64,000 nucleotides of DNA from an uncultured Oscillibacter sp. (GTDB taxonomy: Bacteria; Bacillota; Clostridia; Oscillospirales; Oscillospiraceae). A program made the translations under genes and the position numbers. Below, piece after piece: positions 32,281 to 42,621 of the stretch; position 1 is the first letter of the stretch; each line of letters opens with the position of its first letter. The DNA lies in the NCBI GenBank assembly GCA_900551885.1, contig URXS01000001.1:4265-68264 (forward strand), written 5' to 3'. A model generated the notes under the pieces. It had not been told where the DNA came from and searched no databases. It worked only from the letters and a program-made list of their open reading frames with translations.

Positions 32281-33810
32281 ATGAAAAGGATCAAGATCTT
32301 CGATACCACCCTGCGCGACGGCGAGCAGTCCCCCGGTTGCAGCATGAACCTGCCGGAAAAGCTGGACATGGCCCGTCAGTTGGACGCCCTTGGGGTGGAT
32401 GTGATCGAGGCGGGCTTCGCCATTGCCTCTCCCGAGGATTTCCGCAGCGTGGAGGCCATTTCCCAGGCCGTCAGCAACTGCACGGTGGCCAGCCTGGCCC
32501 GCTGCACCAAGGGCGACATCGACGCCGCCTGGAACGCGGTCAAGGGCGCCAAACACCCCCGCATTCACGTCTTCCTGGCCACCAGTGACATTCATATGGA
32601 GTATAAGCTGAAGATGACCCGGGAGCAGGTGGTGGACTCCATCAGCCAGATGGTCAGCTACGCCAAGAGCTATTGCGACGACATCGAGTTCTCCGCCGAG
32701 GACGCCTCCCGTTCCGAGTGGTCCTTCCTGGCCAAGTGCTACTCCACCGCTGTGGCCGCCGGAGCCACCACCCTCAATGTTCCCGATACGGTGGGCTACG
32801 CCACCCCCGAGGAGATGTTCAACCTGATCAGCTACCTGAAGGCCCATGTGGAAGGTGTGGAGAACGTGGACATCTCCGTCCACTGCCACGACGACCTGGG
32901 CATGGCCGTGGCCAACTCTCTGGCCTGCATCCGGGCGGGTGCCACCCAGATCGAGTGCACCGTCAACGGCATCGGTGAGCGGGCCGGCAACGCCAGCCTG
33001 GAGGAAGTGGTCATGGCCCTGCGCACCCGGATGGACATCTATGGTGCGGAGACCGGCATCAACACCCGCCAGATCTACAAATCCAGCAAGCTGCTCTCCA
33101 GCATCACCGGCGTGCCCATCGCCCCCAACAAGGCCATTGTGGGCGCCAACGCCTTTGCCCATGAGTCCGGCATCCACCAGCATGGCGTCATCGCCAACGC
33201 CCAGACCTACGAGATCATGCGCTCCACCGACGTGGGTATTCCCCAGAACACCATGGTGCTGGGCAAGCACTCCGGCAAGCACGCTCTGCGGGAGCGGCTG
33301 GAGTCCATGGGATACACCATCACCGACAGTCAGTTGGAGGAGATCTTCGCCCGCTTCAAATCCCTGGCAGATAAGAAGAAGTCTATCACCAACTCCGATC
33401 TGGAGGCCCTGGTCCTGAACCGGCGCCGGGACGATGTGGGCGGCTGGAAGCTCCTCAGCCACGTGGTCAACGTAGGCGACGGCCTGCCCAACACCTCCTG
33501 TGTGAAGCTGGAACGGGACAACGAAGTCAAGGAGGAAGTGGCCATCGGCTCCGGCCCCTTGGACGCCTCTTTCAAGGCCATCAACCGGATCACCGACATG
33601 GATGTGAATCTGGAGAGCTTCAGCCTCAACGCCGTCACCGACGGTGAGGACGCCATCGGCGAGGCCGTGGTAAAGATCAGCCACGACGGTGACATCTACA
33701 CCGGCACCGGCATCTCCACCGACATCATTGAATCTTCGATTCGTGCCTATATCAACGGCATCAACAAAGCCGCCGCGGCTACGTGGCAGAAGGAGGCTCA
33801 CGCATCATGA
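32281..33810 (+). CDS. leuA: 2-isopropylmalate synthase
   Basis: The 509-residue enzyme condenses acetyl-CoA with 2-oxoisovalerate, the first step of leucine synthesis. The barrel carries the HMGL-like motifs [13 protein letters not shown] at the N-terminus and [16 protein letters not shown] near residue 200, with metal-binding His pair. [19 protein letters not shown] follows. The last ~120 residues (SCVKLERDN onward) are the leucine-sensing regulatory domain, so feedback inhibition is likely. It begins after an AAAGGAGG site directly downstream of the T-box and overlaps leuC by 4 nt. Confidence 0.95.
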   Translation: MKRIKIFDTTLRDGEQSPGCSMNLPEKLDMARQLDALGVDVIEAGFAIASPEDFRSVEAISQAVSNCTVASLARCTKGDIDAAWNAVKGAKHPRIHVFLATSDIHMEYKLKMTREQVVDSISQMVSYAKSYCDDIEFSAEDASRSEWSFLAKCYSTAVAAGATTLNVPDTVGYATPEEMFNLISYLKAHVEGVENVDISVHCHDDLGMAVANSLACIRAGATQIECTVNGIGERAGNASLEEVVMALRTRMDIYGAETGINTRQIYKSSKLLSSITGVPIAPNKAIVGANAFAHESGIHQHGVIANAQTYEIMRSTDVGIPQNTMVLGKHSGKHALRERLESMGYTITDSQLEEIFARFKSLADKKKSITNSDLEALVLNRRRDDVGGWKLLSHVVNVGDGLPNTSCVKLERDNEVKEEVAIGSGPLDASFKAINRITDMDVNLESFSLNAVTDGEDAIGEAVVKISHDGDIYTGTGISTDIIESSIRAYINGINKAAAATWQKEAHAS

Positions 33811-35075
33811 GCATGACAATGACGCAAAAAATTCTGGCCCACCACGCTGGGCTGCCAGAAGTCCGGGCCGGCCAGTTGATTCAGGCCAAGCTGGACATCG
33901 TGCTGGGCAACGACATCACCTCTCCCGTTGCCATCAATGAGTTTGAGAAGGCCGGCTTCCAGCAGGTCTTTGACAAGTCCCGAGTGGTAATGGTCATGGA
34001 CCACTTCGTCCCCAACAAGGACATCAAGGCTGCCACCCAGTGCAAGCAGTGCCGCACGTTCGCCAAGCGGTTCGACCTGGACAACTACTACGACGTGGGC
34101 CAGATGGGCATTGAACACGCCCTGCTGCCGGAAAAGGGCATCATTGCCCCCGGTGAGGCCTGCATCGGCGCCGACTCCCACACCTGTACATACGGCGCCC
34201 TGGGCGCCTTCTCCACCGGCGTTGGGTCCACCGACATGGCCGCTGCCATGGCCACCGGCCAGACCTGGTTCAAGGTGCCCTCCGCCATTCGGGTCAACGT
34301 CACCGGTGCCCTGAAGCCCTACGTCAGCGGCAAAGACGTGATTTTGCACCTGATCGGCATGATCGGTGTGGATGGTGCGCTGTATCAGTCCCTGGAGTTC
34401 TCCGGCCCCGGTTTGAAGAACCTCACCATCTACGACCGGCTGACCATCTCCAACATGGCCATCGAGGCCGGCGCCAAAAACGGCATCTTCGCCGTGGACG
34501 ACGTCACCCGGGCGTATGTGGCCGAACGGGTGAACCGGCCCTGGACTGCCTACGAGGCGGACCCGGACGCGGAGTATGAGCGGGTCATCGAGCTGGATCT
34601 GAGCCAGATCGACTGCACTGTAGCCTATCCCCATCTGCCGGAGAACGCCCACCGGGCCGCTGAGAGCGGCGACGTGACCATCGATCAAGTGGTCATCGGC
34701 TCCTGCACCAACGGGCAGATCGCCGACATGGCGGCGGCGGCCGCCATCCTGAAGGGCCGCAAGGTGGCCCCCGGCGTCCGGGTCATCGTGATCCCCGCCA
34801 CTCCCAGTGTCTACCGCCAGTGCATCGATCTGGGTTACACCCAGACCTTCCTGGACGCCGGCTGCATCGTCTCCACACCCACCTGCGGGCCTTGCTTGGG
34901 CGGGTACATGGGCGTGCTGGCCGCCGGGGAACGGTGCGTTTCCACCACCAACCGCAACTTCGTGGGCCGCATGGGCCACGTGGACAGCGAGGTCTACCTC
35001 GCCTCTCCGGCCGTTGCCGCCGCCAGCGCCGTCACCGGTCACATCACCCATCCCAAGGAGGTCATGGAAGCATGA
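33807..35075 (+). CDS. leuC: 3-isopropylmalate dehydratase, large subunit
   Basis: The 422-residue aconitase-family subunit carries the [4Fe-4S] cluster for isomerising 2- to 3-isopropylmalate. Cluster cysteines are in IGSCTNG near residue 300 and in [10 protein letters not shown] near 360. The substrate loop [15 protein letters not shown] lies near 120. The ATG at 33807 overlaps the leuA stop (ATGA) and has AGGAGG 10 nt before it. It pairs with LeuD from the next, overlapping gene. Confidence 0.95.
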   Translation: MSMTMTQKILAHHAGLPEVRAGQLIQAKLDIVLGNDITSPVAINEFEKAGFQQVFDKSRVVMVMDHFVPNKDIKAATQCKQCRTFAKRFDLDNYYDVGQMGIEHALLPEKGIIAPGEACIGADSHTCTYGALGAFSTGVGSTDMAAAMATGQTWFKVPSAIRVNVTGALKPYVSGKDVILHLIGMIGVDGALYQSLEFSGPGLKNLTIYDRLTISNMAIEAGAKNGIFAVDDVTRAYVAERVNRPWTAYEADPDAEYERVIELDLSQIDCTVAYPHLPENAHRAAESGDVTIDQVVIGSCTNGQIADMAAAAAILKGRKVAPGVRVIVIPATPSVYRQCIDLGYTQTFLDAGCIVSTPTCGPCLGGYMGVLAAGERCVSTTNRNFVGRMGHVDSEVYLASPAVAAASAVTGHITHPKEVMEA

Positions 35076-35554
35076 AGGCACAGGGAACTGTTCATAAATA
35101 CGGAGATCATATCGACACCGACGTCATCATCCCCGCCCGGTATCTGGCTACCCAGGACGAAAAGGAACTGGCCAGCCACTGCATGGAGGACATCGACACC
35201 TCCTTTGTAAAAAAGGTACAGCCCGGCGACATCATGGTGGGCGGCTGGAACTTCGGCTGCGGCTCCTCCCGGGAGCACGCTCCCATCGCCATCAAGGCCA
35301 GCGGCATCTCCTGCGTGATCGCCAAGACCTTCGCCCGCATCTTCTACCGCAATGCCATCAACATCGGCCTGGCCATTCTGGAGTGCCCCGCCGCCAGCGA
35401 CGGCATTGACGACGGCGACCAGGTGTCTGTGGACTTTGCCACCGGTGTGATCACCAACATCACCAAGGGCACCACCTTCCAGGCCGAGCCCTTCCCGCCC
35501 TTCATTCAGGAGATGATCGAAAAGGGCGGCCTGATGGCCTCCATCAAGGGTTAA
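35072..35554 (+). CDS. leuD: 3-isopropylmalate dehydratase, small subunit
   Basis: This 160-residue swivel-domain subunit completes the dehydratase with LeuC. Motifs are [15 protein letters not shown] near residue 10 and [15 protein letters not shown] near 56, the latter closing over the active site. Length is that of the short clostridial/archaeal-type LeuD. The ATG at 35072 overlaps the leuC stop by 4 nt, so stoichiometric translation is expected. Confidence 0.95.
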   Translation: MKAQGTVHKYGDHIDTDVIIPARYLATQDEKELASHCMEDIDTSFVKKVQPGDIMVGGWNFGCGSSREHAPIAIKASGISCVIAKTFARIFYRNAINIGLAILECPAASDGIDDGDQVSVDFATGVITNITKGTTFQAEPFPPFIQEMIEKGGLMASIKG

Positions 35555-35568
35555 GGGGGAGAACGGAT

Positions 35569-36639
35569 ATGGAACGGACAATCGCACTGATCCGGGGCGA
35601 CGGCATCGGCCCCGAGATCATGGACCAGGCGCTGCTGGCGCTGGATGCCGTGGCCGCCAAATTCGGTCACCACTTTACCTATCGGGAGGCGCCCATGGGC
35701 GGCGCCGCCATCGACGCATTCGGCGTCCCCCTGCCGGAGAGCAGTCTGAAGACCTGCCTGGAAGCGGACAGCACCCTGCTCTCCGCCATCGGCGGCCCCA
35801 AGTGGGACACCATCGATCCGGCTATCCGGCCGGAGAAGGGCCTGCTGGCCCTCCGGGCCGGCATGGGGCTGTACGCCAACCTGCGCCCCGCCCGGCTGAT
35901 CCCCCAGCTCCGCCAGGCCAGTCCCCTGCGCTCTGACATCGTGGACCGGGGCATCGACTTCATGGTGGTCCGGGAGCTGATCGGCGGCGCCTACTTCGGC
36001 GAGCACCGCACCTGGGAGGAAAACGGCGAGGCCTGCGCCTCCGACCTGATGGCCTACCGGGAGCACGAGATCCGCCGCATCCTGCGGGTGGGCTTTGAGA
36101 CGGCCATGAAGCGCAGCAAGCGCCTTTGCTCCGTGGACAAGGCCAATGTGCTGGACTCCTCCAAGCTGTGGCGGAAGCTGGTCAATGAAGTGGCCGCCGA
36201 CTACCCGGAGGTGGAGGTCCGCCACATGTATGTGGACAACTGCGCCATGCAGATCGTCCGGGACCCCAGCCAGTTCGACGTGATCGTGACGGAAAACCTC
36301 TTCGGCGACATTCTCTCCGACGAGGCCAGCCAGATCACCGGCTCCATCGGCATGATTCCCTCCTCCAGCATGGGCGACGGCACCCGGGGCCTCTACGAGC
36401 CCATTCACGGTTCTGCCCCTGACATTGCGGGGAAAGACATTGCCAATCCCATCGGCATGATCCTGGCGGCGGCCATGATGCTGCGGTACAGCCTGGATAT
36501 GCCCAAGGAGGCAGAGGCCATGGAGCAGGCGGTCAGCGCCACTCTGGAGGCAGGACTGCGCACTGCCGACATCGTCGAGCCCGGCCAGACAGCCGTGGGC
36601 TGCGTTGCCATGGGCCGGGCTATCGCTGAGAGGATCTGA
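35569..36639 (+). CDS. leuB: 3-isopropylmalate dehydrogenase
   Basis: The 356-residue enzyme oxidatively decarboxylates 3-isopropylmalate with NAD+. The N-terminus IALIRGDGIGPEIM and the active-site arginine region YANLRPARLIPQL near residue 100 are diagnostic. RELIGGAYFGEHR and DVIVTENLFGDILSDEAS carry the catalytic Tyr and metal-binding Asp residues. It is the last gene of the leu operon, 14 nt after leuD. The next gene set (ilv) has its own promoter and attenuator. Confidence 0.95.
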   Translation: MERTIALIRGDGIGPEIMDQALLALDAVAAKFGHHFTYREAPMGGAAIDAFGVPLPESSLKTCLEADSTLLSAIGGPKWDTIDPAIRPEKGLLALRAGMGLYANLRPARLIPQLRQASPLRSDIVDRGIDFMVVRELIGGAYFGEHRTWEENGEACASDLMAYREHEIRRILRVGFETAMKRSKRLCSVDKANVLDSSKLWRKLVNEVAADYPEVEVRHMYVDNCAMQIVRDPSQFDVIVTENLFGDILSDEASQITGSIGMIPSSSMGDGTRGLYEPIHGSAPDIAGKDIANPIGMILAAAMMLRYSLDMPKEAEAMEQAVSATLEAGLRTADIVEPGQTAVGCVAMGRAIAERI

Positions 36640-36732
36640 AAGGCGGCTTCGTCACTCTCTCCGATTTTTCCCCAGAGCTGCTGTGAAATTTCGTCAGCCG
36701 CTCCAAAATTCCTATGGGTATGATTTTTTTCG

Positions 36733-36761
36733 TGTACTTTTGAAGGGACGGCGTGTATAAT
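36733..36761 (+). promoter_or_regulatory. Candidate promoter of the ilv operon
   Basis: A consensus TATAAT lies at 36756-36761. The best-spaced -35 is TGTACT (36733-36738, 17 nt), which is weak. Position just ahead of the leader peptide supports it. Confidence 0.5.
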
Positions 36762-36820
36762 GAGGGTCAACCAGCAAACATTTGTTTTTACTGCGCTGAC
36801 AGCGGAGGGTTTTCTGTTCT

Positions 36821-36961
36821 ATGATGATGACTCTGATTACCATGATCGTTCTTTACATTATTCTGGTTCTGGTAGGCTTGATTACCAAGAAAGAGAATAA
36901 TGCGTCTGGTCATGCTTCAGAGTTCGCTGGGACCCCCGGATGTACCGCATCCGCTTTTTAA
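36821..36961 (+). CDS. Branched-chain leader peptide of the ilv operon
   Basis: A 46-codon frame begins ATGATGATG behind GGAGGG (36804-36809). Residues 5-21 read LITMIVLYIILVLVGLI, with 13 of 17 being Leu, Ile or Val. It is followed 25 nt later by an intrinsic terminator and then ilvB. This is the layout of classical ribosome-mediated attenuation, as in the ilvB and ilvGMEDA leaders of enterobacteria: starvation would stall the ribosome on the Ile/Leu/Val run. The polar 25-residue tail is longer than in known leader peptides. The alternative, a small membrane protein, cannot be excluded. Confidence 0.7.
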   Translation: MMMTLITMIVLYIILVLVGLITKKENNASGHASEFAGTPGCTASAF

Positions 36962-36985
36962 CCCCTAATCCCAACAGCCAACTGA

Positions 36986-37026
36986 AACGCCTGTGGCCCG
37001 GCATCAGGACCACAGGCGTTTTTTTA
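36986..37026 (+). terminator. Attenuator terminator upstream of ilvB1
   Basis: AACGCCTGTGG (36986-36996) pairs perfectly with 37010-37020, followed by T7. It lies between the leader peptide and ilvB1, so read-through should control the ilv operon. Confidence 0.85.
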
Positions 37027-37087
37027 TCTCTTTTTCCCCCAGGCGGCCGGGTCGGCCGCGAAAGAAGTCAAGAAGGAGGAAAGTTCT

Positions 37088-38719
37088 ATGGAAATTACAG
37101 GCGCTCAGATCCTGGTGGAAGGATTGCTGCGGGAGGGCGTGGAGATGGTCTTCGGTTACGCCGGCGCCACCATCTGCCCCCTAGCCGATGTACTGCGGGC
37201 CACACCGCAGTTGGATTACACCCTGGTACGCAACGAGCAGAACGCCGGCCACATGGCCTCCGGCTACGCCCGGGTCACCGGCAAGGTCGGTGTATGCATC
37301 GTCACCTCCGGCCCCGGCGCCACCAACCTCCTTACCGGCATCGCCACCGCCTACATGGACTCCATCCCTCTGGTGGCCTTCACGGGGCAGGTGCCATCCA
37401 ATCTGCTGGGCCGGGACATCTTCCAGGAAGTGGACATCACCGGTGCCGCCTCCCCCTTCTCCAAGCACAGCTATCTGGTGAAGAATGCGGCAGACCTGCC
37501 CCAGATCATCAGTGAAGCCTTCTACATTGCCTCCACTGGCCGCCCCGGCCCGGTGCTGATCGACGTTCCCATCGACATTCAGGAACAGGTGGTAAAGGAC
37601 CCGGTCTTTCCGGAGAAAGTCCACATCCGGGGTTACAACCCCAGTGTCCGGGGCAATGACAAGCAGATCACTCACGTGGTCGACGCCATTGCCGCAGCAG
37701 AGCGGCCGGTGATCTGCGCCGGCGGCGGCGTATTTCTCTCCAACGCCTTTCTGGAGCTGGAGACCTTCGCCGCCCGGACCCGGATTCCTGTGGTGACCAC
37801 CATGATGGGTCTTTCCCTGCTGCCCACCGACCATCCCCTGAACATGGGCATGATCGGCACCCACGGTAACGTCTGCGCCAACAAAGCCCTGGCCAAGTCG
37901 GACCTACTGATCATGATCGGCACCCGTGCCGCGGACCGGGCCATCTTCTCCCCGGAGGAGATTCAGCGCCGGATGCCCTCTATCCACATCGACGTGGACC
38001 CGGCAGAGATCGGCAAGAACATCCACACGGAGATCCCCCTGGTGGGCAATGCCCGGGTCATCCTCCAGCAACTGCTGGAACGGGACCTGACCACCCACTG
38101 CGCCCCCTGGCTGGCGCAGCTTCAGGAGCGGCGGGCCCAGGAGCTGAACCGGGAGTACCCGGTCCGGGAGGGCAGCGTGTTTCCCGGTCGTCTGCTGCGA
38201 CTGTTGGGCCAGCGGCTGCGGCCTGACGCCGCCATCTGCGTGGATGTGGGCCAGAACCAGTTGTGGGCCTGCAAGCACCTGTGGCTGAGCGGCGGACGCT
38301 TCCTCACCAGCGGGGGCCTGGGCACCATGGGCTACGCCCTGCCTGCCGGCGTGGGCGTCAAGGTGGCCAATCCCAACCGGCAGACCATCGTCATCTGCGG
38401 CGACGGCTCCTTCCAGATGTCCATGAACGAGCTGGCCGCCGTCCGGGCCCGCAACCTGGATTTGAAGATCGTGCTGATCGACAACGGCGTCCTGGGTCTG
38501 GTGCATCAGATCCAGAACCGCGCTCCCTACCATGGGTCCTTCGGTGTGACTCTGGACGGCAGCCCGGACTATGCCGCCATTGCCGCCGCCTATGGCATCC
38601 CCAGCATCGTGCTGGACGACGAATCCCAGGTGGAGGAGGGACTGGACCGCTTTTTGGGACAGCCGGGAAGCTGCCTGCTGATTGCTCGGGTAGATCCGTC
38701 CGCCACCACCAACGACTAA
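37088..38719 (+). CDS. ilvB: Acetohydroxyacid synthase large subunit 1 (divergent)
   Basis: The 543-residue thiamine-diphosphate enzyme family member has the catalytic Glu50 (VRNEQNAGHMASGYAR), the GPGATNLLTGIATA loop and the Mg/ThDP motif GDGSFQMSMNELAAVR ending in DNGVLG. It departs from the norm in two places. The usual GYPGG near the N-terminus is GYAGA, and the MVRQWQ segment is LVHQIQ (residues 471-476), so the Trp that favours 2-ketobutyrate in E. coli isozyme II is Ile475. It is paired with its own small subunit. Acetolactate formation from pyruvate is the likely main reaction, but substrate range may differ. Confidence 0.85.
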   Translation: MEITGAQILVEGLLREGVEMVFGYAGATICPLADVLRATPQLDYTLVRNEQNAGHMASGYARVTGKVGVCIVTSGPGATNLLTGIATAYMDSIPLVAFTGQVPSNLLGRDIFQEVDITGAASPFSKHSYLVKNAADLPQIISEAFYIASTGRPGPVLIDVPIDIQEQVVKDPVFPEKVHIRGYNPSVRGNDKQITHVVDAIAAAERPVICAGGGVFLSNAFLELETFAARTRIPVVTTMMGLSLLPTDHPLNMGMIGTHGNVCANKALAKSDLLIMIGTRAADRAIFSPEEIQRRMPSIHIDVDPAEIGKNIHTEIPLVGNARVILQQLLERDLTTHCAPWLAQLQERRAQELNREYPVREGSVFPGRLLRLLGQRLRPDAAICVDVGQNQLWACKHLWLSGGRFLTSGGLGTMGYALPAGVGVKVANPNRQTIVICGDGSFQMSMNELAAVRARNLDLKIVLIDNGVLGLVHQIQNRAPYHGSFGVTLDGSPDYAAIAAAYGIPSIVLDDESQVEEGLDRFLGQPGSCLLIARVDPSATTND

Positions 38720-38735
38720 CTGAGGAGGTGCCACT

Positions 38736-39221
38736 ATGAAACAGACCATCTCCGTTCTGGTGGAAAACCAGGCCGGTGTGCTCAACCGCATCACCAGCCT
38801 CTTCTCCCGCCGGGCGTTCAATATCGACTCCCTGGCCGTGGGCGTCACCGACGATCCCTCCGTCTCCCGCATCACCATCATCGTGGACAACGGCAACAGC
38901 GTGGTGGAGCAGGTGGAAAAACAGCTCAACAAGCTGGTGGAGGTCATCAAAGTGCGCACTCTGGATGAAACCAGCATGATCGGCCGGGAACTGATGATTC
39001 TCAAAGTCAGCGCCAACAGCCGCACCCGCGGCGATATCATGACCATCTGCAACATCTGCGGTGCCAAGGTGGCGGACCTGTCCCCCACCTCCATCAGCAT
39101 CGAGCTGTCGGACACTCCCGACCGGGTCAACACCTTCGAGGAACTGATGCGCCCCTTTAATATTCTGGAGGTGGCCCGCACCGGCATGATCGCGCTGCAA
39201 AAGGGCGGCGGCAAGATGTAA
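38736..39221 (+). CDS. ilvN: Acetohydroxyacid synthase small subunit 1
   Basis: This 161-residue regulatory subunit has an N-terminal ACT domain (VLVENQAGVLNRITSLFSRR, residues 7-26, then FNIDSLAVG) that binds valine at a dimer interface. The C-terminal domain shows the ferredoxin-like half typical of full-length IlvN/IlvH. It starts behind GAGGAGG, 16 nt after large subunit 1, and probably assembles with it. Conservation of the Gly14-type valine-site residues suggests feedback control. Confidence 0.92.
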   Translation: MKQTISVLVENQAGVLNRITSLFSRRAFNIDSLAVGVTDDPSVSRITIIVDNGNSVVEQVEKQLNKLVEVIKVRTLDETSMIGRELMILKVSANSRTRGDIMTICNICGAKVADLSPTSISIELSDTPDRVNTFEELMRPFNILEVARTGMIALQKGGGKM

Positions 39222-39275
39222 CGCGTCGGCTCCCGCCGGGGCCGTCTTACCCAGAAACACGAGGAGGAATGTACT

Positions 39276-40991
39276 TTGAAGATCCGCGCAACCCAGGCCA
39301 TCATGGAGTGCCTGCTGGAGCAGGAGGTGGACACCATCTTCGGCTATCCGGGCGGCACAATTCTGAATCTCTATGACGAGCTGTACCGCTATCAGGACAA
39401 GATCCGCCACATCCTGACGGCCCACGAGCAGGGTGCCGCTCATGCGGCGGACGGCTATGCCCGCTCCACCGGCAAGGTGGGCGTGTGCTTTGCCACTTCT
39501 GGCCCCGGCGCCACCAATCTGACCACAGGTATTGCCACTGCCCATCTGGACTCCTCCCCCGTGGTGTTCATCACCTGCAACGTGGGCGAGAATCTGTTGG
39601 GCCGGGATGCCTTCCAGGAGGTGGACAGCACCGGTATCGCCATGCCCATCACCAAGGCCACCTTCCTGGTGCGGGACCCCCAGAAGATCCCCGACACCAT
39701 CCGGCAGGCCTTTGCCGTGGCGGCCACCGGCCGCCCTGGACCGGTGCTGATCGACTTTTTGAAAAACGTCACAGCCCCCGACCAGATGATCGACTACGAA
39801 TTCATCCCCTGGCGGGAGAACCGGGTCTGCGACAGTATCCAGAGCCTCAACGCCAGCCACCAACTGAAAAATCCAGAGGTGAACCAGCAGGATATTGAAA
39901 CCCTGCTGGAGATGGTGAGTCACGCGGAGCGGCCGCTGCTGATCTGCGGCGGCGGTGTGGTCCGGGGCCGGGCCCACCGGGAGTTCCGGGAGTTCGCCGA
40001 GAAGCTGGACGCGCCGGTGGCCATCACCGTCATGGGTGGCGGCGGGTTCCCCGGTGCCCACCCCCTGACCACCGGTATGATCGGCATGCACGGATCCCAG
40101 GCCTCCAACGTGGCCGTCAACGAGTGTGACCTGCTGGTGGCTGTGGGCTGCCGCTTCTCTGACCGGGTGGCCTCGGACCCCAAGACCTTCGCCGCCGGTG
40201 CCAAGATCGTGCAGATCGATATTGACCGGGCTGAGATCGATAAAAACGTGCTGACGGACCATCACATCATCGGCTCTGCCCGCCATGTACTGGCTCTGCT
40301 GAATGCCCGGATGCCTCAGTATCACCACGAAGCCTGGAAACAGTACATCCTGCCCATGCGGGCCCCCTCCATGGCGGAGGACAGCGAGACCCTGAACCCC
40401 CAGCAGATCCTGGACGTGATCCAACATGGGACACCGGACGGCACCATCATCTCCACCGACGTTGGTCAGAACCAGATGTGGGCCATCAAGTACCTGCACT
40501 TCAGCTATCCCGGCCAACTCCTCACCTCCGGTGGCTTCGGCACCATGGGCTTCGGCCTGGGGGCTGCCATCGGCGCCCAACTGGGCAATCCGGACAAACG
40601 GGTGGTCCACATCACCGGCGACGGCTGCTTCCGTATGAACTGCCATGAGCTGTGCACGGTGGAGCACTACAAGCTGCCCATCATCTCCGTGATCTTCAAC
40701 AACGGTACGCTGGGTATGGTCCGCCAGTGGCAGAGCCTGATTTACGGCAAACGCTACTCCGCCACCACCCTGGACCGGGGCCCGGACTTTGTGAAGCTGG
40801 CGGAGGCGTATGGCCTCAAAGGCTATCGGGTACGTACCCGGAAGGAGCTGGAGGAGATCTTCCCCCAGGCCATGGCCGCCGGCTGCGGCGTGGTCATTGA
40901 CTGCATCCTGGACATCGATGAGATGGTGCGTCCCATGGTGGCCGCCGGCTCCCCCATCACGGACTTCCTGCTGAAGGAGGGAACGACTTGA
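39276..40991 (+). CDS. ilvB: Acetohydroxyacid synthase large subunit 2 (canonical)
   Basis: The 571-residue enzyme has the standard motifs: FGYPGGTILNLYDEL near the N-terminus, catalytic Glu in AHEQGAAHAADGYAR, SGPGATNLTTGIATAHLD, and GDGCFRMNCHEL with the distal FNNGTLGMVRQWQ. The Trp485 position is the one that gives E. coli isozyme II its preference for 2-ketobutyrate over pyruvate, so this isozyme can probably feed isoleucine as well as valine synthesis. It starts with TTG at 39276 behind GAGGAGG. Its stop overlaps the TTG start of small subunit 2 (TTGA). Confidence 0.92.
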   Translation: MKIRATQAIMECLLEQEVDTIFGYPGGTILNLYDELYRYQDKIRHILTAHEQGAAHAADGYARSTGKVGVCFATSGPGATNLTTGIATAHLDSSPVVFITCNVGENLLGRDAFQEVDSTGIAMPITKATFLVRDPQKIPDTIRQAFAVAATGRPGPVLIDFLKNVTAPDQMIDYEFIPWRENRVCDSIQSLNASHQLKNPEVNQQDIETLLEMVSHAERPLLICGGGVVRGRAHREFREFAEKLDAPVAITVMGGGGFPGAHPLTTGMIGMHGSQASNVAVNECDLLVAVGCRFSDRVASDPKTFAAGAKIVQIDIDRAEIDKNVLTDHHIIGSARHVLALLNARMPQYHHEAWKQYILPMRAPSMAEDSETLNPQQILDVIQHGTPDGTIISTDVGQNQMWAIKYLHFSYPGQLLTSGGFGTMGFGLGAAIGAQLGNPDKRVVHITGDGCFRMNCHELCTVEHYKLPIISVIFNNGTLGMVRQWQSLIYGKRYSATTLDRGPDFVKLAEAYGLKGYRVRTRKELEEIFPQAMAAGCGVVIDCILDIDEMVRPMVAAGSPITDFLLKEGTT

Positions 40992-41554
40992 AAAAGGAAT
41001 TCAACATGGAGCGCAAGCTCTATACCCTGTGCATCCTGGCGGAGGACTCCCCCGGTGTCCTGAGCCAGGTGGCCCGGCTCTTCTCCCGGAAAGGCTACAA
41101 CATTGAATCCATCGTCTCCGGCGCCACTGACCGGCCCGGCGTGGCCCGCATCTCCATTGAGATCATTGCCGACGAACTGATGATCGAGCAGATCGCCGCC
41201 CAGTGCCGTAAGATCCTGCCGGTGAAGGCGGTTCGGATTCTGGACGAGGAAACCTGCATCCGCCGGGAGATCGCCCTGATCAAGGTGCAGGCCGCGGACC
41301 ACTCCGCCCGGGACGAGATTTTGCAACTGACCAACATCTTCCGGGCCAAGGTCATCGACGTGGGCCGGGAGACGCTGACCATCTGGGTCTTCGGCAGCCA
41401 GAGCAAAAACACCGCTCTGATCGACATGCTGGCCGACTTCGGTATTCTGGAAATCGCCAAAACCGGTACTATCGCCATTGAAAGAGGGCGTAGCACAATA
41501 TATGACACCAACAAATTACGGGAGGAATACGACTATGGCAAGAATGTATTATGA
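40988..41554 (+). CDS. ilvN: Acetohydroxyacid synthase small subunit 2
   Basis: This 188-residue regulatory subunit has the ACT domain motif [20 protein letters not shown] and [13 protein letters not shown]. The C-terminal domain ends [20 protein letters not shown] start at 40988 overlaps the stop of large subunit 2 and has GGAGGG before it; an ATG at 41006 with AAGGAA is an alternative that would shorten the protein by six residues. Its end overlaps ilvC by 20 nt. It differs enough from small subunit 1 that each probably serves its own large subunit. Confidence 0.92.
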   Translation: MKKEFNMERKLYTLCILAEDSPGVLSQVARLFSRKGYNIESIVSGATDRPGVARISIEIIADELMIEQIAAQCRKILPVKAVRILDEETCIRREIALIKVQAADHSARDEILQLTNIFRAKVIDVGRETLTIWVFGSQSKNTALIDMLADFGILEIAKTGTIAIERGRSTIYDTNKLREEYDYGKNVL

Positions 41555-42554
41555 GAAGGACTGCGACATCAACAAGCTCAACGGCCGTAAGATCGCCATC
41601 ATCGGCTACGGTTCCCAGGGTCACGCCCACGCCCTGAACCTGAAGGAATCCGGCTGCGATGTGTGCGTGGGCCTGCGGGCCGGCTCCAAGAACTGGGCCA
41701 ACGCCGAGAAGGCCGGGCTCCAGGTCAAGACCGTGGCTGAGGCCGCCAAGTGGGGCGACATCATCATGATCCTGGTCAACGATGAGGTCCAGGCCGCCGT
41801 CTATGCCAAGGACATCGCCCCCAATCTGGAAGCCGGAAACGCCCTGATGTTCGCCCATGGCTTCAACATTCACTTCAAGCAGATCGTTCCTCCCGCCGAC
41901 GTGGACGTGTTGATGATCGCTCCCAAGGGCCCCGGCCACACCGTTCGTTCCACCTACGTCAACGGCAAGGGCGTGCCCTGCCTGCTGGCCGTGGAGCAGA
42001 ACGCCACCGGCAAGGCTGTGGACATCGGCCTGGCCTATGCCGCCGGCATTGGCGGTGCCCGTGGCGGCGTCATGGAGACCACCTTCCAGGATGAGACCGA
42101 GACCGACCTGTTCGGTGAGCAGGCCGTGCTCTGCGGCGGCGTGGTCGAGCTGATGAAGCTGGGCTTCGAGACCCTGGTGGAAGCCGGTTATGCCCCCGAG
42201 AACGCCTATTTCGAGTGCATCCACGAGATGAAGCTGATCATCGACCTGATCAACAAGGGCGGCGTCGCCATGATGAACTACTCCATCTCCGATACCGCCG
42301 AGTACGGCGAGTATGTCTCCGGTCCCCGGGTCCTGCCCTATGAGGAGACCAAGAAGAACATGAAGGCCGTCCTCACCGACATCCAGAACGGCACCTTCGC
42401 CGGCAAGTGGATCGCCGAGAACAAGAACGGCCGCTGCTTCTTCAACGCCTCCCGGGCCATCCTGGCCAAGCACCCCATGGAGACCGTGGGTGCCGAGCTG
42501 CGCCGCAACATGCTCTGGGGTGACGACACTGACCCCGATACCGCTTCCAACTGA
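41535..42554 (+). CDS. ilvC: Ketol-acid reductoisomerase
   Basis: The 339-residue class I enzyme converts acetolactate and acetohydroxybutyrate with NAD(P)H and Mg. The cofactor loop is [17 protein letters not shown] near residue 26, followed by GLRAGSKNW, which has no clear Arg/Ser/Ser set beyond one Ser, so cofactor preference is uncertain. Catalytic-domain motifs [19 protein letters not shown] and [12 protein letters not shown] carry the metal-binding Asp and Glu residues. The ATG at 41535 follows GGAGG and lies within the tail of small subunit 2. Confidence 0.95.
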   Translation: MARMYYEKDCDINKLNGRKIAIIGYGSQGHAHALNLKESGCDVCVGLRAGSKNWANAEKAGLQVKTVAEAAKWGDIIMILVNDEVQAAVYAKDIAPNLEAGNALMFAHGFNIHFKQIVPPADVDVLMIAPKGPGHTVRSTYVNGKGVPCLLAVEQNATGKAVDIGLAYAAGIGGARGGVMETTFQDETETDLFGEQAVLCGGVVELMKLGFETLVEAGYAPENAYFECIHEMKLIIDLINKGGVAMMNYSISDTAEYGEYVSGPRVLPYEETKKNMKAVLTDIQNGTFAGKWIAENKNGRCFFNASRAILAKHPMETVGAELRRNMLWGDDTDPDTASN

Positions 42555-42621
42555 TCCAGCCGCGGAGAGGGAGGGCTACCTCCCTCTCTGCGTAATTCTA
42601 TCCTGATACGGAGGTCCGCTT

